From: JAWOLE01 sp035263845
Lineage (GTDB): Bacteria > Acidobacteriota > Thermoanaerobaculia > UBA5066 > Gp7-AA6
DNA length: 35,966 nt
Direction: 5' to 3'
Assembly (NCBI GenBank): GCA_035263845.1
Contig: DATFQY010000147.1
Location: 1 to 35,966 of the forward strand
Within the stretch, counting starts at the first letter, position 1. The number at the start of each line of letters is the position of its first letter. Below are positions 8,757 through 16,271 of this stretch, in pieces. A program made the translations under genes and the position numbers. The notes beneath the pieces are model-generated. The model saw nothing but the letters and a program-made list of their open reading frames with translations, searched no databases and was not told the origin of the DNA.

Positions 8757-8872
8757 GCTGTCATCCTGAGGCTCGCGGGCGAAGCCCGCGGCCAAAGGAT
8801 GCGCCGCGTGATTCGGAGTCGAGATCACGCGGCTTGACGACCTAGATCTTTCGCTTCGCTCAAGATGACAAG
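8757..8872. repeat. Structured dispersed-repeat-like element with nested inverted repeats
   Basis: The ends are a near-perfect inverted repeat, tgtcatcctgag (8759-8770) and ctcaagatgaca (8859-8870), matching at 11 of 12 positions. Inside are two further hairpins: cgcgggc-gaa-gcccgcg (8774-8790, 7 bp) and ccgcgtgat with atcacgcgg (8804-8832, 9 bp, 11-nt loop). The motif tgtcatcctgag next to gcgaagcg-type sequence is, from memory, common as a dispersed intergenic repeat in several high-GC bacterial groups. The right arm contains the ATG used by the next gene. No transposase is present. Confidence 0.75.
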
Positions 8873-9887
8873 GGCGGAAGCTTCGCGAATCTTCGGAGTG
8901 GGGATCTCCGGCCCGACGCTCCTGCTGGAGGAGAGGGAGGCCCTGGAGCGCTTTCCGCCGCGGGCGGTCATCCTCTTCAAGCGGAACATCGAGAGCGTCG
9001 AGCAGGTCATCGAGCTGACGTCCTCGATCCGCGAGCTCCCCGGCCGGCCGCTCCTCTGCGTGGATCTGGAGGGAGGTCCCGTGGACCGTTTCCGCGACCT
9101 GCTCGGCCGTTCGATCAGCTTCCGCGAGGCGGCCGAGCGCGGCGTGGCGCGCCGGGCGGGAGAGCTGGCCGGGGAGGCGTGCTCGCGGCTCGGCTTCGAC
9201 GTGAACCTCGCTCCGGTCGTGGACCGGCTTCTCCCCGGCGCTTCCGAGCGGGTGCTTCGCGACCGCTGCGCCTCCGCGGAGCCTGCGGCCATCGCCCGCG
9301 CGGCGTCCGAGTTCCTCGCGGGCCTTCACGCCACCGGAGTGGGCGGCTGCGTCAAGCACTTTCCCGGCCTGGGCCGAGCGGACCTGGACACGCACAAGGA
9401 TCTTCCTCTCATCCCGCCGGACGCCGGCGAGGAGGAGAGAGACCTGGCGCCGTTTGTCGCTACGATGGAGGAGGCTGGGGCGGTGATGATCTCGCACGCC
9501 GCGGGCCCGGACGGAATTCCCGCATCCCTCTCGAAGGAGAAGGCGACGACGCTGCTTCGCTCTCGGCTGGGATTCGAGGGTGCGGCGTTCTCCGACGACC
9601 TGGAGATGGGCGCGTTGTCCGCCTTCGGAGGGATGCCGCAGCGGGTCGCCGCCGCGGCGCGGGCGGGGTGCGACCTGCTCTTCGTCTGCAGCCGGATCGC
9701 CGAGTACTCCGCGTGCGTCGGAGAAGTCGCTTCGACCGTCCCGCCGGGCCGGATCGCCGAAGCATTCGAAAGGCTGGATGCCTACGCTCGGAGCGTCGAC
9801 AGCCTCCGGAAACACGCGCCGTTCGGCTTCCGCACGCGTCCGATCGCCGCCCTCACCGCCGACATCGCGGGCCTGCGAGAAGCGTAG
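8865..9887 (+). CDS. nagZ: Glycoside hydrolase family 3, divergent NagZ-like beta-N-acetylhexosaminidase
   Basis: A single-domain GH3 TIM barrel of 340 residues, the NagZ size, with no visible signal peptide, so probably cytosolic and acting in muropeptide recycling. The nucleophile is the Asp of FSDDLEMGAL. The KHFPG...D-x-H loop is present (KHFPGLGRADLDTH), although the usual GHG is GLG. The substrate loop reads DLEGGPVDRF, where typical NagZ has D-Q-E-G-G-R-V-Q-R, so the Arg is Pro here. Specificity may therefore differ. The first ATG that gives a full N-terminus lies inside the right arm of the upstream repeat and has no Shine-Dalgarno. The alternative is GTG at 8898, which would remove 11 residues. 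Confidence 0.85.
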   Translation: MTRAEASRIFGVGISGPTLLLEEREALERFPPRAVILFKRNIESVEQVIELTSSIRELPGRPLLCVDLEGGPVDRFRDLLGRSISFREAAERGVARRAGELAGEACSRLGFDVNLAPVVDRLLPGASERVLRDRCASAEPAAIARAASEFLAGLHATGVGGCVKHFPGLGRADLDTHKDLPLIPPDAGEEERDLAPFVATMEEAGAVMISHAAGPDGIPASLSKEKATTLLRSRLGFEGAAFSDDLEMGALSAFGGMPQRVAAAARAGCDLLFVCSRIAEYSACVGEVASTVPPGRIAEAFERLDAYARSVDSLRKHAPFGFRTRPIAALTADIAGLREA

Positions 9888-9905
9888 AGAGGCTCAGGGG
9901 GATCG

Positions 9906-9923
9906 GGGGACCGCAAGGTCCCC
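9906..9923. terminator. Hairpin between convergent NagZ-like gene and ssb
   Basis: A perfect 7-bp stem, ggggacc and ggtcccc, closed by a gcaa tetraloop. It lies in the 43-nt gap between two convergent genes. No T-rich tract follows on either strand, so it is not a classic intrinsic terminator, but the position suits bidirectional termination or 3'-end protection. Confidence 0.45.
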
Positions 9924-9930
9924 GCCAGGA

Positions 9931-10356
9931 TCAGAACGGAACGTCGTCGTCGTAGGCCGGGGCCTCGGCGACTTCGCTGACTTCCCGCGGACCCGGCGCG
10001 CCGCCCGCGTCCGCCCGCGAGGCGTCTCGCGAACCGAGCATCACGACGTTGTTGGCCTTGATCTCGGTCTTGTAGCGCTTCTGGCCGTTCTGGTCTTCCC
10101 AGCTCCGCGTCTGGAGACTGCCCTCGACGTACACCTGCTTGCCTTTGTGGAGGTATTCGCCGCAGATCTGCGCGAGTCGCTCCCAGGCGACGACGTCATG
10201 CCACTCCGTCTTCTCCTTCTTGGCGCCGGAACTGTCCTTCCAGACCGTCGTCGTCGCCACCGAGAACCGCGCCAGCGACGTGCCCTGGGGAGTCGTCCGG
10301 AGCTCGGGGTCCTTACCGAGGTTGCCGATCAGGATGACCTTGTTGACGCTGCCCAT
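9931..10356 (-). CDS. ssb: Single-stranded DNA-binding protein
   Basis: Binds single-stranded DNA in replication, recombination and repair. The 141-residue protein has an OB fold starting MGSVNKVILIGNLGKDPELR, aromatic DNA-binding residues in VWKDSS, EWHDVVAWERLA and RSWEDQNGQKRY, a short Gly/Ala/Pro linker, and the acidic interaction tip DDDVPF at the extreme C-terminus. A strong Shine-Dalgarno (aaaggagg) precedes the ATG, unlike several neighbours that appear leaderless. A possible -10, TAGAGT on the minus strand (10401-10396), lies about 40 nt before the ATG next to a palindrome. It is transcribed alone, divergent from murJ. Confidence 0.97.
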   Translation of the reverse strand: MGSVNKVILIGNLGKDPELRTTPQGTSLARFSVATTTVWKDSSGAKKEKTEWHDVVAWERLAQICGEYLHKGKQVYVEGSLQTRSWEDQNGQKRYKTEIKANNVVMLGSRDASRADAGGAPGPREVSEVAEAPAYDDDVPF

Positions 10357-10404
10357 GTGTTCTGCCTCCTTTCAAGTGTTCGATGGAATTCTGAAACTCT
10401 ACAT

Positions 10405-10421
10405 CGGACAGATGATGTCCG
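10405..10421. promoter_or_regulatory. Palindromic operator candidate between ssb and murJ
   Basis: A perfect inverted repeat, CGGACA-gatga-TGTCCG, is centred in the divergent region. It lies just upstream of the putative ssb -10 (TAGAGT, 10401-10396 minus) and about where a murJ -35 would be (its -10 is 10435-10440). A dimeric repressor bound here could affect both genes. Because ssb is often in the SOS regulon, a LexA-type site is possible, but the sequence does not match a LexA box I know for certain. Confidence 0.4.
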
Positions 10422-10434
10422 GGCGGATTGCTCC

Positions 10435-10440
10435 TAGAAT
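10435..10440 (+). promoter_or_regulatory. Putative -10 element for murJ
   Basis: TAGAAT lies 11 nt before the ATG at 10452, and no Shine-Dalgarno lies between. A start site about 7 nt after the hexamer would leave a leader of only about 4 nt. No TTGACA-like -35 is seen at the usual spacing. The same arrangement recurs before prs, the epimerase gene, the PAP2 gene and the NfeD gene. Confidence 0.5.
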
Positions 10441-10451
10441 CGAAACACTCG

Positions 10452-12026
10452 ATGGCTGCCAGCGACCCTGACATCTCCCGTGCGCGGCTAGTCCGCTCCG
10501 CGTCGATCATCACGCCGCTCACGCTGGCATCGCGGGTCACGGGATACATCCGGGACAAGATCATCGCCGTCACCCTGGGGGCCGGCGAGCGCTCCGACGC
10601 CTTCTTCGTCGCCTTCCGCATCCCGAACATGCTTCGCGAGATCGTGGGCGAGGGAGCGATGTCCTCGGCCTTCATCCCGGTCTACTCCGGCGTCGCTCAC
10701 GAAGGGGACGACGAGGAAGCGCGGGCCTTCGTCGGAAAGGCGCTGGCGACCCTTGCCTTGATCCTCGCGATCCTGACCGCGGCGGGAATCGTCCTCTCGC
10801 CGGTGCTCGTGGACCTCCTGGCCCGGAAGTTCCACGCGACTCCTGGCAAGTTCGACCTGACGGTGACCTTGAACCGCTGGATCTTCCCCTATATCTTCCT
10901 CGTCAGCATCGCCGCCTTCTGCCAGGCGGTCCTGAACGCCCGGCAGCGTTTCGCGGCGGCCGCGGCGGCGCCGATCCTGCTGAACCTTTCGATGATCTTC
11001 GGCGCGCTGGTCATCGCTCCCCGGCTCTCGGAGCCGACCTATGGCCTCGCGGCGGGAGTCCTCCTGGGCGGGGTGCTCCAGATCGCGATCCAGCTTCCCC
11101 AGATCTCGAGACTCCGCGCGGTCGGTCCGCCGGCCCTCGGTTGGCGAGACCCCGCGGTGCGGTCGGTCCTGCTGCTGATGACGCCGCGGCTCTTCGCCTA
11201 CGGCATCAACACCATCAACACGGTCATCTCCACCCGCTTTGCCTCCGGACTCGGCGACGCGCGCGTCTCCCACTTCTACTACGCGAACCGTCTGAAGGAG
11301 CTCGTCCTGGGCGGCTTCGCCGTCTCGCTTGCCACCGCGATCCTGCCGATGCTTTCGCGGCAGGCCCTGTCGGCGGACCGGGGACCCTTCAAGGAGAACC
11401 TCGCCTTCGCGCTGCGGCTCCTGGTTTTCGTGACGCTGCCGGCGAGCGTCGGCCTGATCGTCTTGAAGACGCCGATCGTCGGGGTCCTCTTCGAGGGCGG
11501 CCGGTTCGACTCCGAGGACACCGCCGGGACCGCAGCGGCGCTGGCAGCCCTCTCCCTCGGTCTCTTCTTCTTCGCCGGAGTGAGGGTGGTCGTTCCCGCC
11601 TTCTATGCGCTCAAGGACACGCGGCTCCCGGTCCTGGCGGCGCTGGCCGACTGCGCAACCTTCATCCTCCTGTGCGTCCTCCTGACCGGCCCGCTCGGCC
11701 TGCCGGGAATCGGGCTGGCGGCGTCGGTGGCCGCCGGGGTCAACCTGGCCATCCTGCTCGCCGTCCTTCGAAAACGGGAAGGGCGGCTGCACGGCCGCGC
11801 GATCGCGGCGTCCTTTCTCCGGGTCGCCGCAGCCGCGGCGGTCATGGGATTCGCGATCGAGGGCGCCCGGCGCTGGCTGGCCCTCGACGCGGCGCGTGGA
11901 TGGAGAGGAGCGGGCCTCCTCGCCGCCGTCATCGCGGCGGGAGCCGGCGTCTACTGGCTCGCCGCGACGCTGGCGGGATCCTCCGAGCCGCGGGAGCTTC
12001 GCCAGGTCGCCAGGAAACGGCGGTGA
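10452..12026 (+). CDS. murJ: Lipid II flippase MurJ
   Basis: Flips lipid-linked peptidoglycan precursor across the inner membrane. It is about 524 residues with roughly 14 hydrophobic segments, as in the MOP-superfamily MurJ. Diagnostic stretches are the start SIITPLTLASRVTGYIRDKI, then SDAFFVAFRIPNMLREIVGE and GAMSSAFIPVY. ATG 10452 is preferred to an in-frame TTG at 10428, because the hexamer TAGAAT (a likely -10) lies between them. The stop overlaps the GTG of dtd as GTGA, so the two are probably cotranscribed. Confidence 0.96.
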   Translation: MAASDPDISRARLVRSASIITPLTLASRVTGYIRDKIIAVTLGAGERSDAFFVAFRIPNMLREIVGEGAMSSAFIPVYSGVAHEGDDEEARAFVGKALATLALILAILTAAGIVLSPVLVDLLARKFHATPGKFDLTVTLNRWIFPYIFLVSIAAFCQAVLNARQRFAAAAAAPILLNLSMIFGALVIAPRLSEPTYGLAAGVLLGGVLQIAIQLPQISRLRAVGPPALGWRDPAVRSVLLLMTPRLFAYGINTINTVISTRFASGLGDARVSHFYYANRLKELVLGGFAVSLATAILPMLSRQALSADRGPFKENLAFALRLLVFVTLPASVGLIVLKTPIVGVLFEGGRFDSEDTAGTAAALAALSLGLFFFAGVRVVVPAFYALKDTRLPVLAALADCATFILLCVLLTGPLGLPGIGLAASVAAGVNLAILLAVLRKREGRLHGRAIAASFLRVAAAAAVMGFAIEGARRWLALDAARGWRGAGLLAAVIAAGAGVYWLAATLAGSSEPRELRQVARKRR

Positions 12027-12460
12027 AACTCGTCGTGCAGCGCGTCTCGCGCGCCGAGGTGCGAGTCGAAGGGAACGTCGTCGGGCGAATCGAGCGGGGC
12101 TACCTCGTCCTGGTCGGAGCGGAGAAGGGAGACACGGCGTCGTCAGCCGAAGAGGCCGCCAGGAAGGTCGCCGGACTGCGCGTGTTCGAAGACACCGCCG
12201 GCAAGATGAACCTGGCGCTGGAGGAGGTCGGCGGAGAGGTCCTTGCCGTCTCGCAGTTCACGCTCTCGGCCGACCTCTCCCGAGGCCGCCGTCCCGGCTT
12301 CGAGCGGGCGATGCCGGCCGCGGAGGCCGGCCCGCTCTACGAGCATTTCTGCCGGGTCCTCCAGCTCTCGGGCATTCGGGTCTCCCGCGGGGTCTTCGGC
12401 GCGACGATGGAGGTGGAGCTCGTCAACGACGGCCCCGCCACGTTCCTCCTGGACGTCTGA
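12023..12460 (+). CDS. dtd: D-aminoacyl-tRNA deacylase
   Basis: Hydrolyses D-amino acids (and Gly from tRNA-Ala) off mischarged tRNA. The 145-residue protein starts at a GTG overlapping the murJ stop (GTGA). Family hallmarks are the start KLVVQRVSRAEVRVEG, the SQFTL motif (AVSQFTLSADLSRGRRPGFE), and near the C-terminus NDGPATF, which holds the Gly-cisPro motif that reads chirality. The protein is the usual length. It ends 7 nt from the stop of the convergent protease gene, leaving no room for a terminator between them. Confidence 0.96.
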   Translation: MKLVVQRVSRAEVRVEGNVVGRIERGYLVLVGAEKGDTASSAEEAARKVAGLRVFEDTAGKMNLALEEVGGEVLAVSQFTLSADLSRGRRPGFERAMPAAEAGPLYEHFCRVLQLSGIRVSRGVFGATMEVELVNDGPATFLLDV

Positions 12461-12467
12461 GGAACCG

Positions 12468-13385
12468 CTACGTCATCCGGATCGGCACCAGGGTGAAGCA
12501 GAGCAGGAAGACTCCCAGGCAGAGAAGCGCGAGCAGCGTCCGGCCGTAGTCGAGGGGCTCCTCGTCGTTGTCGGCCGGGGGGTGCCGGATCCCCACCAGC
12601 AGAGACGTGACGAGAGCGAAGACGGTCCACGTCAGCCCGCGGAACGCGGAGAGCGCCGCGAGTCCGACGACCATCAGCGACACGATCGGCTGACGGCGCC
12701 CGGCCGCGGCCCGCAGGACGTGGCCCCCGTCGAGCTGGCCGATGGGGAGCAGGTTCAGGGCTGTCACGAGGAGGCCGAACCACGCCGCCATGAAGATCGG
12801 GTGCTCGTGCACGCCGGTGCTCGTGTAAGGGCCCGCCCCGGTCAGCTTCTGGGCGAGCCGGACGGCCATGGGGTAGTCGAAGAGGACGGTCCCTTCCGGC
12901 GAAGGGCCGGTCACGGGAGTGGCCCGGGTGACGCCGTAGAGGAGGAACGGAAGCGACATCGCGAAGCCGGCCAGCGGTCCCGCCGCTCCGACGTCGATCA
13001 ACGCCTTCTTGTCCCGGATCGGCTCCTTGATCCGGATCAGCGCCCCGAAGGTCCCGATCAGGTTGAGGAAAGGAGAGGGAATGAAGTAGGGAAGGGTCGC
13101 GGCCAGGCCGTAGCGCCGGCACATGAAGTAATGGCCGAGCTCGTGCGTGCCCAGGATGATGAGGAGCGGAACGGAAAAGGGGAGCCCATCGGCGAAGGTT
13201 CCCTTTCCGAGCAGCCCTCCCGACGAGGAGAACGCTCCTCCCGCGATCGTCGTCGTGACGAACGTCGCCGCCAGGAGAGCGAGGTGGAAGAGCGGATGCT
13301 CGACGAACCGGAACCGCCGGCTCTTCCACCGCGGCGCGGGAGGCGGAAACGGCGGCGGCGGCGCGAAGGGATCTTCCGACGACAT
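12468..13385 (-). CDS. Site-2-type M50 membrane metalloprotease
   Basis: A 305-residue polytopic membrane protein of the M50 zinc peptidase group, resembling the EGY/Rip-like branch. The zinc motif is in GTHELGHYFMCRRYG (H81, E82, H85), and the third ligand region is NLLPIGQLDGGHVLRAAAG. A Pro-rich cytosolic N-terminus (PFAPPPPFPPPAP) precedes the first membrane segment, and six or more hydrophobic segments are visible. No PDZ domain is evident, unlike RseP. The usual role is cleaving membrane-anchored regulators, but no substrate is encoded nearby. It is last in a minus-strand run with two MshEN-domain genes and HU. Its ATG is 57 nt after the upstream stop. Confidence 0.9.
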   Translation of the reverse strand: MSSEDPFAPPPPFPPPAPRWKSRRFRFVEHPLFHLALLAATFVTTTIAGGAFSSSGGLLGKGTFADGLPFSVPLLIILGTHELGHYFMCRRYGLAATLPYFIPSPFLNLIGTFGALIRIKEPIRDKKALIDVGAAGPLAGFAMSLPFLLYGVTRATPVTGPSPEGTVLFDYPMAVRLAQKLTGAGPYTSTGVHEHPIFMAAWFGLLVTALNLLPIGQLDGGHVLRAAAGRRQPIVSLMVVGLAALSAFRGLTWTVFALVTSLLVGIRHPPADNDEEPLDYGRTLLALLCLGVFLLCFTLVPIRMT

Positions 13386-13442
13386 GCGGGCCGCAGTTAT
13401 CTCACAGCCCGAGGCCCGCGAGGGCGCCCCGACCTTCGAGCG

Positions 13443-14591
13443 TCAGGCGCCCGAGTTCTCGTCGGGGAGAAGAAACCGCGACAGCAGGCTCGCGGCGGAC
13501 GCGGCCCCGCGCGCAACGAGGGCGAAGTCGTCGAGCGGCATCGGCTCGCCCATCCGGTCCGCGAAGAGAAGCCCCGCGACGGAGTCGAGGACGCGGATGG
13601 GGAACACCGCGCAGGCGCGCTCGCCTTTCGCGAGAGAAAGCTCCCTGGGATAGCGATCCGCGGGGACCGGTCCGAAATGGGGCTTTCCCGTCGCGGCGAC
13701 TTCGGCGAGGATGCTCGGGCCGCCGGCGGAAACGCGGATCCGCGAAACCGACTCACGCGAGAGCCCGGTCCCGCGCCCGGTCCATCCGGTAATCTCCGTC
13801 TTCCCGACGCCGAGGACGAGGACGCGCGGAAATTCCGCGAGCAGCGTCTCGAGGACGGGCGCCGCGACCTGGTCCCGGCTGCGCGCCTCGCCCGTTTCCA
13901 GCTCGAGGCGCAGTCCGTTCTCCTCTGGCTCCTCCGGCTCCGGCGCACGGATCCAGGAGAGACGATCGTCGGGAGGCTCGGGCGGGGCGCTCTCCACCGC
14001 CTCATCCGGCGTCCAGAAGGGCCACTCGGGAGTGCCAGAGCTTTCCTCCGCCGCGACGGGAACCGCCTCGACCGGCCGGGTGATCGGGATTCCCGCTCCG
14101 GGCGTCGTGCGCCGGCGTCCGAGCTTCTGCGTGATCGCTCGCAGCTGGTTGGGGATCGGCTCGGCGTAGAATTTCTTGTGGGCGAGAGCCAGGCCGACCT
14201 CCGTGGTCGCCATGGGGACGATGGGCTTTCCCGCGATCTGCGACGCTTCGTCCACGATCAGGAGGTCGGAGGGGTCGCGGAACACCATCCGCAGCCGCCC
14301 CGGCTCGATCTCGTAGGGGACCGCCCCGAGCCTCAACGCCTTCTCCCTGGGAAAGCTCCGGATCGCGTCGAACGACGCCCGCGCCAGGCGCTCCCACGAA
14401 ATCGATTGACAGCGATGGCGCTTCTCGAGAGCCGCGAGGAGAGCGTCCTCTCCGAGCAAGTCCCAGCCCAGGAGGATGCTGCCGAGACGGAACGGCTCGG
14501 TGGAATGCTCCTGGTAGCCGAGCGCGCGAATGACCGCGTCGTCAGTGACCACGCCGTCGGCGACCAGGATCTGCCCGATTCGAAGTCTCAT
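13443..14591 (-). CDS. MshEN-domain protein with C-terminal GAF-like region, shorter paralog
   Basis: 382 residues. The N-terminal 150 residues match the MshEN (GspE N-terminal) fold, with two 24-residue repeats, the first starting RIGQILVADGVVTDD and the second RLGSILLGWDLLGED. In MshE this motif pair binds c-di-GMP. Here the second repeat ends in Arg instead of Gln, has Asp where Gly is usual, and the spacer is 7 rather than 5 residues, so binding may be lost. A low-complexity acidic and Pro-rich linker (about 200-255) follows. The C-terminal 120 residues begin FPRVLVLGVGKTEITGWTGR and look GAF-like. There is no ATPase domain, so it is not a GspE or PilB motor. It is paralogous to 14925-16271. 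Confidence 0.85.
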   Translation of the reverse strand: MRLRIGQILVADGVVTDDAVIRALGYQEHSTEPFRLGSILLGWDLLGEDALLAALEKRHRCQSISWERLARASFDAIRSFPREKALRLGAVPYEIEPGRLRMVFRDPSDLLIVDEASQIAGKPIVPMATTEVGLALAHKKFYAEPIPNQLRAITQKLGRRRTTPGAGIPITRPVEAVPVAAEESSGTPEWPFWTPDEAVESAPPEPPDDRLSWIRAPEPEEPEENGLRLELETGEARSRDQVAAPVLETLLAEFPRVLVLGVGKTEITGWTGRGTGLSRESVSRIRVSAGGPSILAEVAATGKPHFGPVPADRYPRELSLAKGERACAVFPIRVLDSVAGLLFADRMGEPMPLDDFALVARGAASAASLLSRFLLPDENSGA

Positions 14592-14629
14592 CTCAGGAGT
14601 CCCATCTCCGGTGCGAGCGGGGCGAAGGA

Positions 14630-14899
14630 TCAGACCAGCTCGCGCAGCTCCTTCCCCGGCTTAAAACGAATCGTGTTGCCGGGCGGAATCGTTACCTCGA
14701 CTCCGGTCTTGGGATTGCGACCGATGCCGCGCTTGCGGCGCTTGACCTGGAACACGCCGAAACCGCGAAGCTCGATTCGATCGCCCGCGCCGAGCGCGGA
14801 GCGCATCGACTCGATCACGGTCTCCACCGCCGTGGCCGCCTTCGCTCGCGGGATGGCTGCCAGCTCGACGACGAGGTCGACGATGTCCGCTTTGATCAT
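14630..14899 (-). CDS. hup: HU/IHF-family DNA-binding protein
   Basis: A nucleoid-associated protein of 89 residues that bends DNA as a dimer. It has the full HU fold: helices MIKADIVDLVVELAAIPRAK, the beta-arm starting RIELRGFGVFQVKRRKRGIG, and the arm tip R-N-P-K-T-G with the minor-groove intercalating Pro in EVTIPPGN, ending RFKPGKELRELV. A Shine-Dalgarno GGAGG lies 6 nt before the ATG. It sits between two paralogous MshEN-domain genes on the same strand, with gaps of 25 and 38 nt, so it is probably in one transcript with them. HU versus IHF cannot be decided from sequence alone. Confidence 0.95.
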   Translation of the reverse strand: MIKADIVDLVVELAAIPRAKAATAVETVIESMRSALGAGDRIELRGFGVFQVKRRKRGIGRNPKTGVEVTIPPGNTIRFKPGKELRELV

Positions 14900-14924
14900 T
14901 GGCCCTCCGGAACCTGTGCGGGAA

Positions 14925-16271
14925 TTATATCTCTTTCTTCCTCAACCGGATAGCGTTCTCGAAGGCCGAGGCGGCGCTCTGCGCGAGCTCCTGGATGTAG
15001 CCCAAGTCTGCCGCGCTGACCGATCCGCCGGCGCCCGCGACGCCGAGGAGGAAGGCGATCGGCCGTTCCCCGATGAAGACCGGCTCGACGACGCACTCCT
15101 GCGGCCACTCCCCGAGCCCGGCGGCAATCTGCTCATGGCGGGGCAGGTTCGGGAGTGGACCTAAGTAGAAGGTGCGGGAGAGGCGGGCATTGAGAAAGAC
15201 GGAGGGATCCGTCCAGGTTGCCGAGAAGAGCCGGATCGCGGTCGTGTCGGCGCCCTCGCCCTTCGCGGCCCACCCGGAGACCCCCTCCGACCGCGACGAA
15301 AAGAGGGCCACTCTCGGAAAGCGCCGGAGGAGCGCCTCGAGGACGGCGTCGGCGATCGCATCGCGGTCGGAGGCCTCCCGGACCCGCGAGAAGTCAGGCG
15401 GCGCGATCTCGCCAACCGGCTCGAGCCCTCCGAAGTCGAAGGTCAGGGCCTCTTCGAACGGCGGCGGGGGAGGCGGGGCGGGCTCCGAACGGGGCCTGGA
15501 CCTGCCTGCCGTGGACTCTTCCCAGGCGAGCCCCTCCGGCTCTCCCGCCGTCTGGTCCGGCTCGGCCAGGAACGCCGCCCACGCCGGGGGCCCGGATTCC
15601 GGCAGCGGCCGGGCGGGCGAAGCCGTCGCCGCAGTTGGAGGAGGCTCGGGAACCGGGGCCGGCGCGGCCGGCTCCGGCTCCGGTTCTGACTCGAGGACCG
15701 CCGTCTCGCCGGCGCCCTGGGCCGGGGAGGAGGCCGCTTCTTCGGAAAAGAAGTCGGGGGGCGGGGGATGGCCCGGCCGGGCCCGCTGGATTCGCTGGGG
15801 CCGCGACAGCTTCTCGGCGAGGATCGCGTAACGGGGGGCCCGCAGCTTGCCGTAATACTTTTCGAGGGCCTGGTAGATGCGGACCTCGGGCGCGACCGCG
15901 ACGAAGACCCGGCGGCCCGTGACGAAGACGAGCTCGTCGAGGATGCGCAGGTCGCCCGGGTCGCGGAGGGCCATCTTCACGTATCCCTCACCTTTTTCGT
16001 AAGGAACGGCGCAGTGCTTGAGGGCGAAGCGGGCCGGCAGCGTCGCGATCGTATCGGCCGGGATATTGCAGAGAGTGCTCCAGGGAATGTACCCGCACCC
16101 ATGCTGAAGAGCCAGCGCTCGCCCCAGCTCGTCCTCGCCGAGGGCGCCCCGCTCCATCAGGAGGGTCCCGATCCTGCCGCCCGCGAAGTTCTGGACCTCC
16201 AGCGCCCGGGAAAGCTGCGCCTCCGTGATGAGCTCGTCGCGAACGAGCAGATGACCGATTCTCGTCCTCAT
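14925..16271 (-). CDS. MshEN-domain protein with Pro/Glu-rich linker and GAF-like C-terminus, longer paralog
   Basis: 448 residues from ATG 16271. An earlier in-frame start at 16334 is disfavoured because the domain begins at MRTRIGHLL. Two MshEN repeats start RIGHLLVRDELITEAQ and RIGTLLMERGALGEDE. Each is 24 residues and ends in Gln, and they are separated by exactly five residues (NFAGG). That matches the known c-di-GMP-binding layout, except that the first has Glu where Gly is usual. A linker of about 150 residues (about 175-325), rich in Pro, Ala and Glu, follows. The GAF-like C-terminal part begins FPRVALFSSRSEGVSGWAAK and ends with a helix of ENAIRLRKKEI. With no ATPase, it is better read as a signalling or scaffold protein than a secretion motor. 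Confidence 0.85.
   Translation of the reverse strand: MRTRIGHLLVRDELITEAQLSRALEVQNFAGGRIGTLLMERGALGEDELGRALALQHGCGYIPWSTLCNIPADTIATLPARFALKHCAVPYEKGEGYVKMALRDPGDLRILDELVFVTGRRVFVAVAPEVRIYQALEKYYGKLRAPRYAILAEKLSRPQRIQRARPGHPPPPDFFSEEAASSPAQGAGETAVLESEPEPEPAAPAPVPEPPPTAATASPARPLPESGPPAWAAFLAEPDQTAGEPEGLAWEESTAGRSRPRSEPAPPPPPPFEEALTFDFGGLEPVGEIAPPDFSRVREASDRDAIADAVLEALLRRFPRVALFSSRSEGVSGWAAKGEGADTTAIRLFSATWTDPSVFLNARLSRTFYLGPLPNLPRHEQIAAGLGEWPQECVVEPVFIGERPIAFLLGVAGAGGSVSAADLGYIQELAQSAASAFENAIRLRKKEI

Noticed and set aside
8457..9815. A minus-strand frame across the repeat giving CHLERSERSR-like peptide
   Set aside because: This peptide is the usual translation of the dispersed repeat at 8757-8872 and lies opposite mutS and the GH3 gene.
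12243..15164. A very long open frame on the plus strand opposite the M50, MshEN and HU genes
   Set aside because: It is rich in Arg, Gly and Asp with no recognisable domain. It is explained by high GC and the strong minus-strand genes.
13443..16271. Type II secretion or type IV pilus ATPase (GspE/PilB)
   Set aside because: Only the MshEN domain is present. Walker A, Walker B and the zinc-binding region of these ATPases are missing in both proteins.
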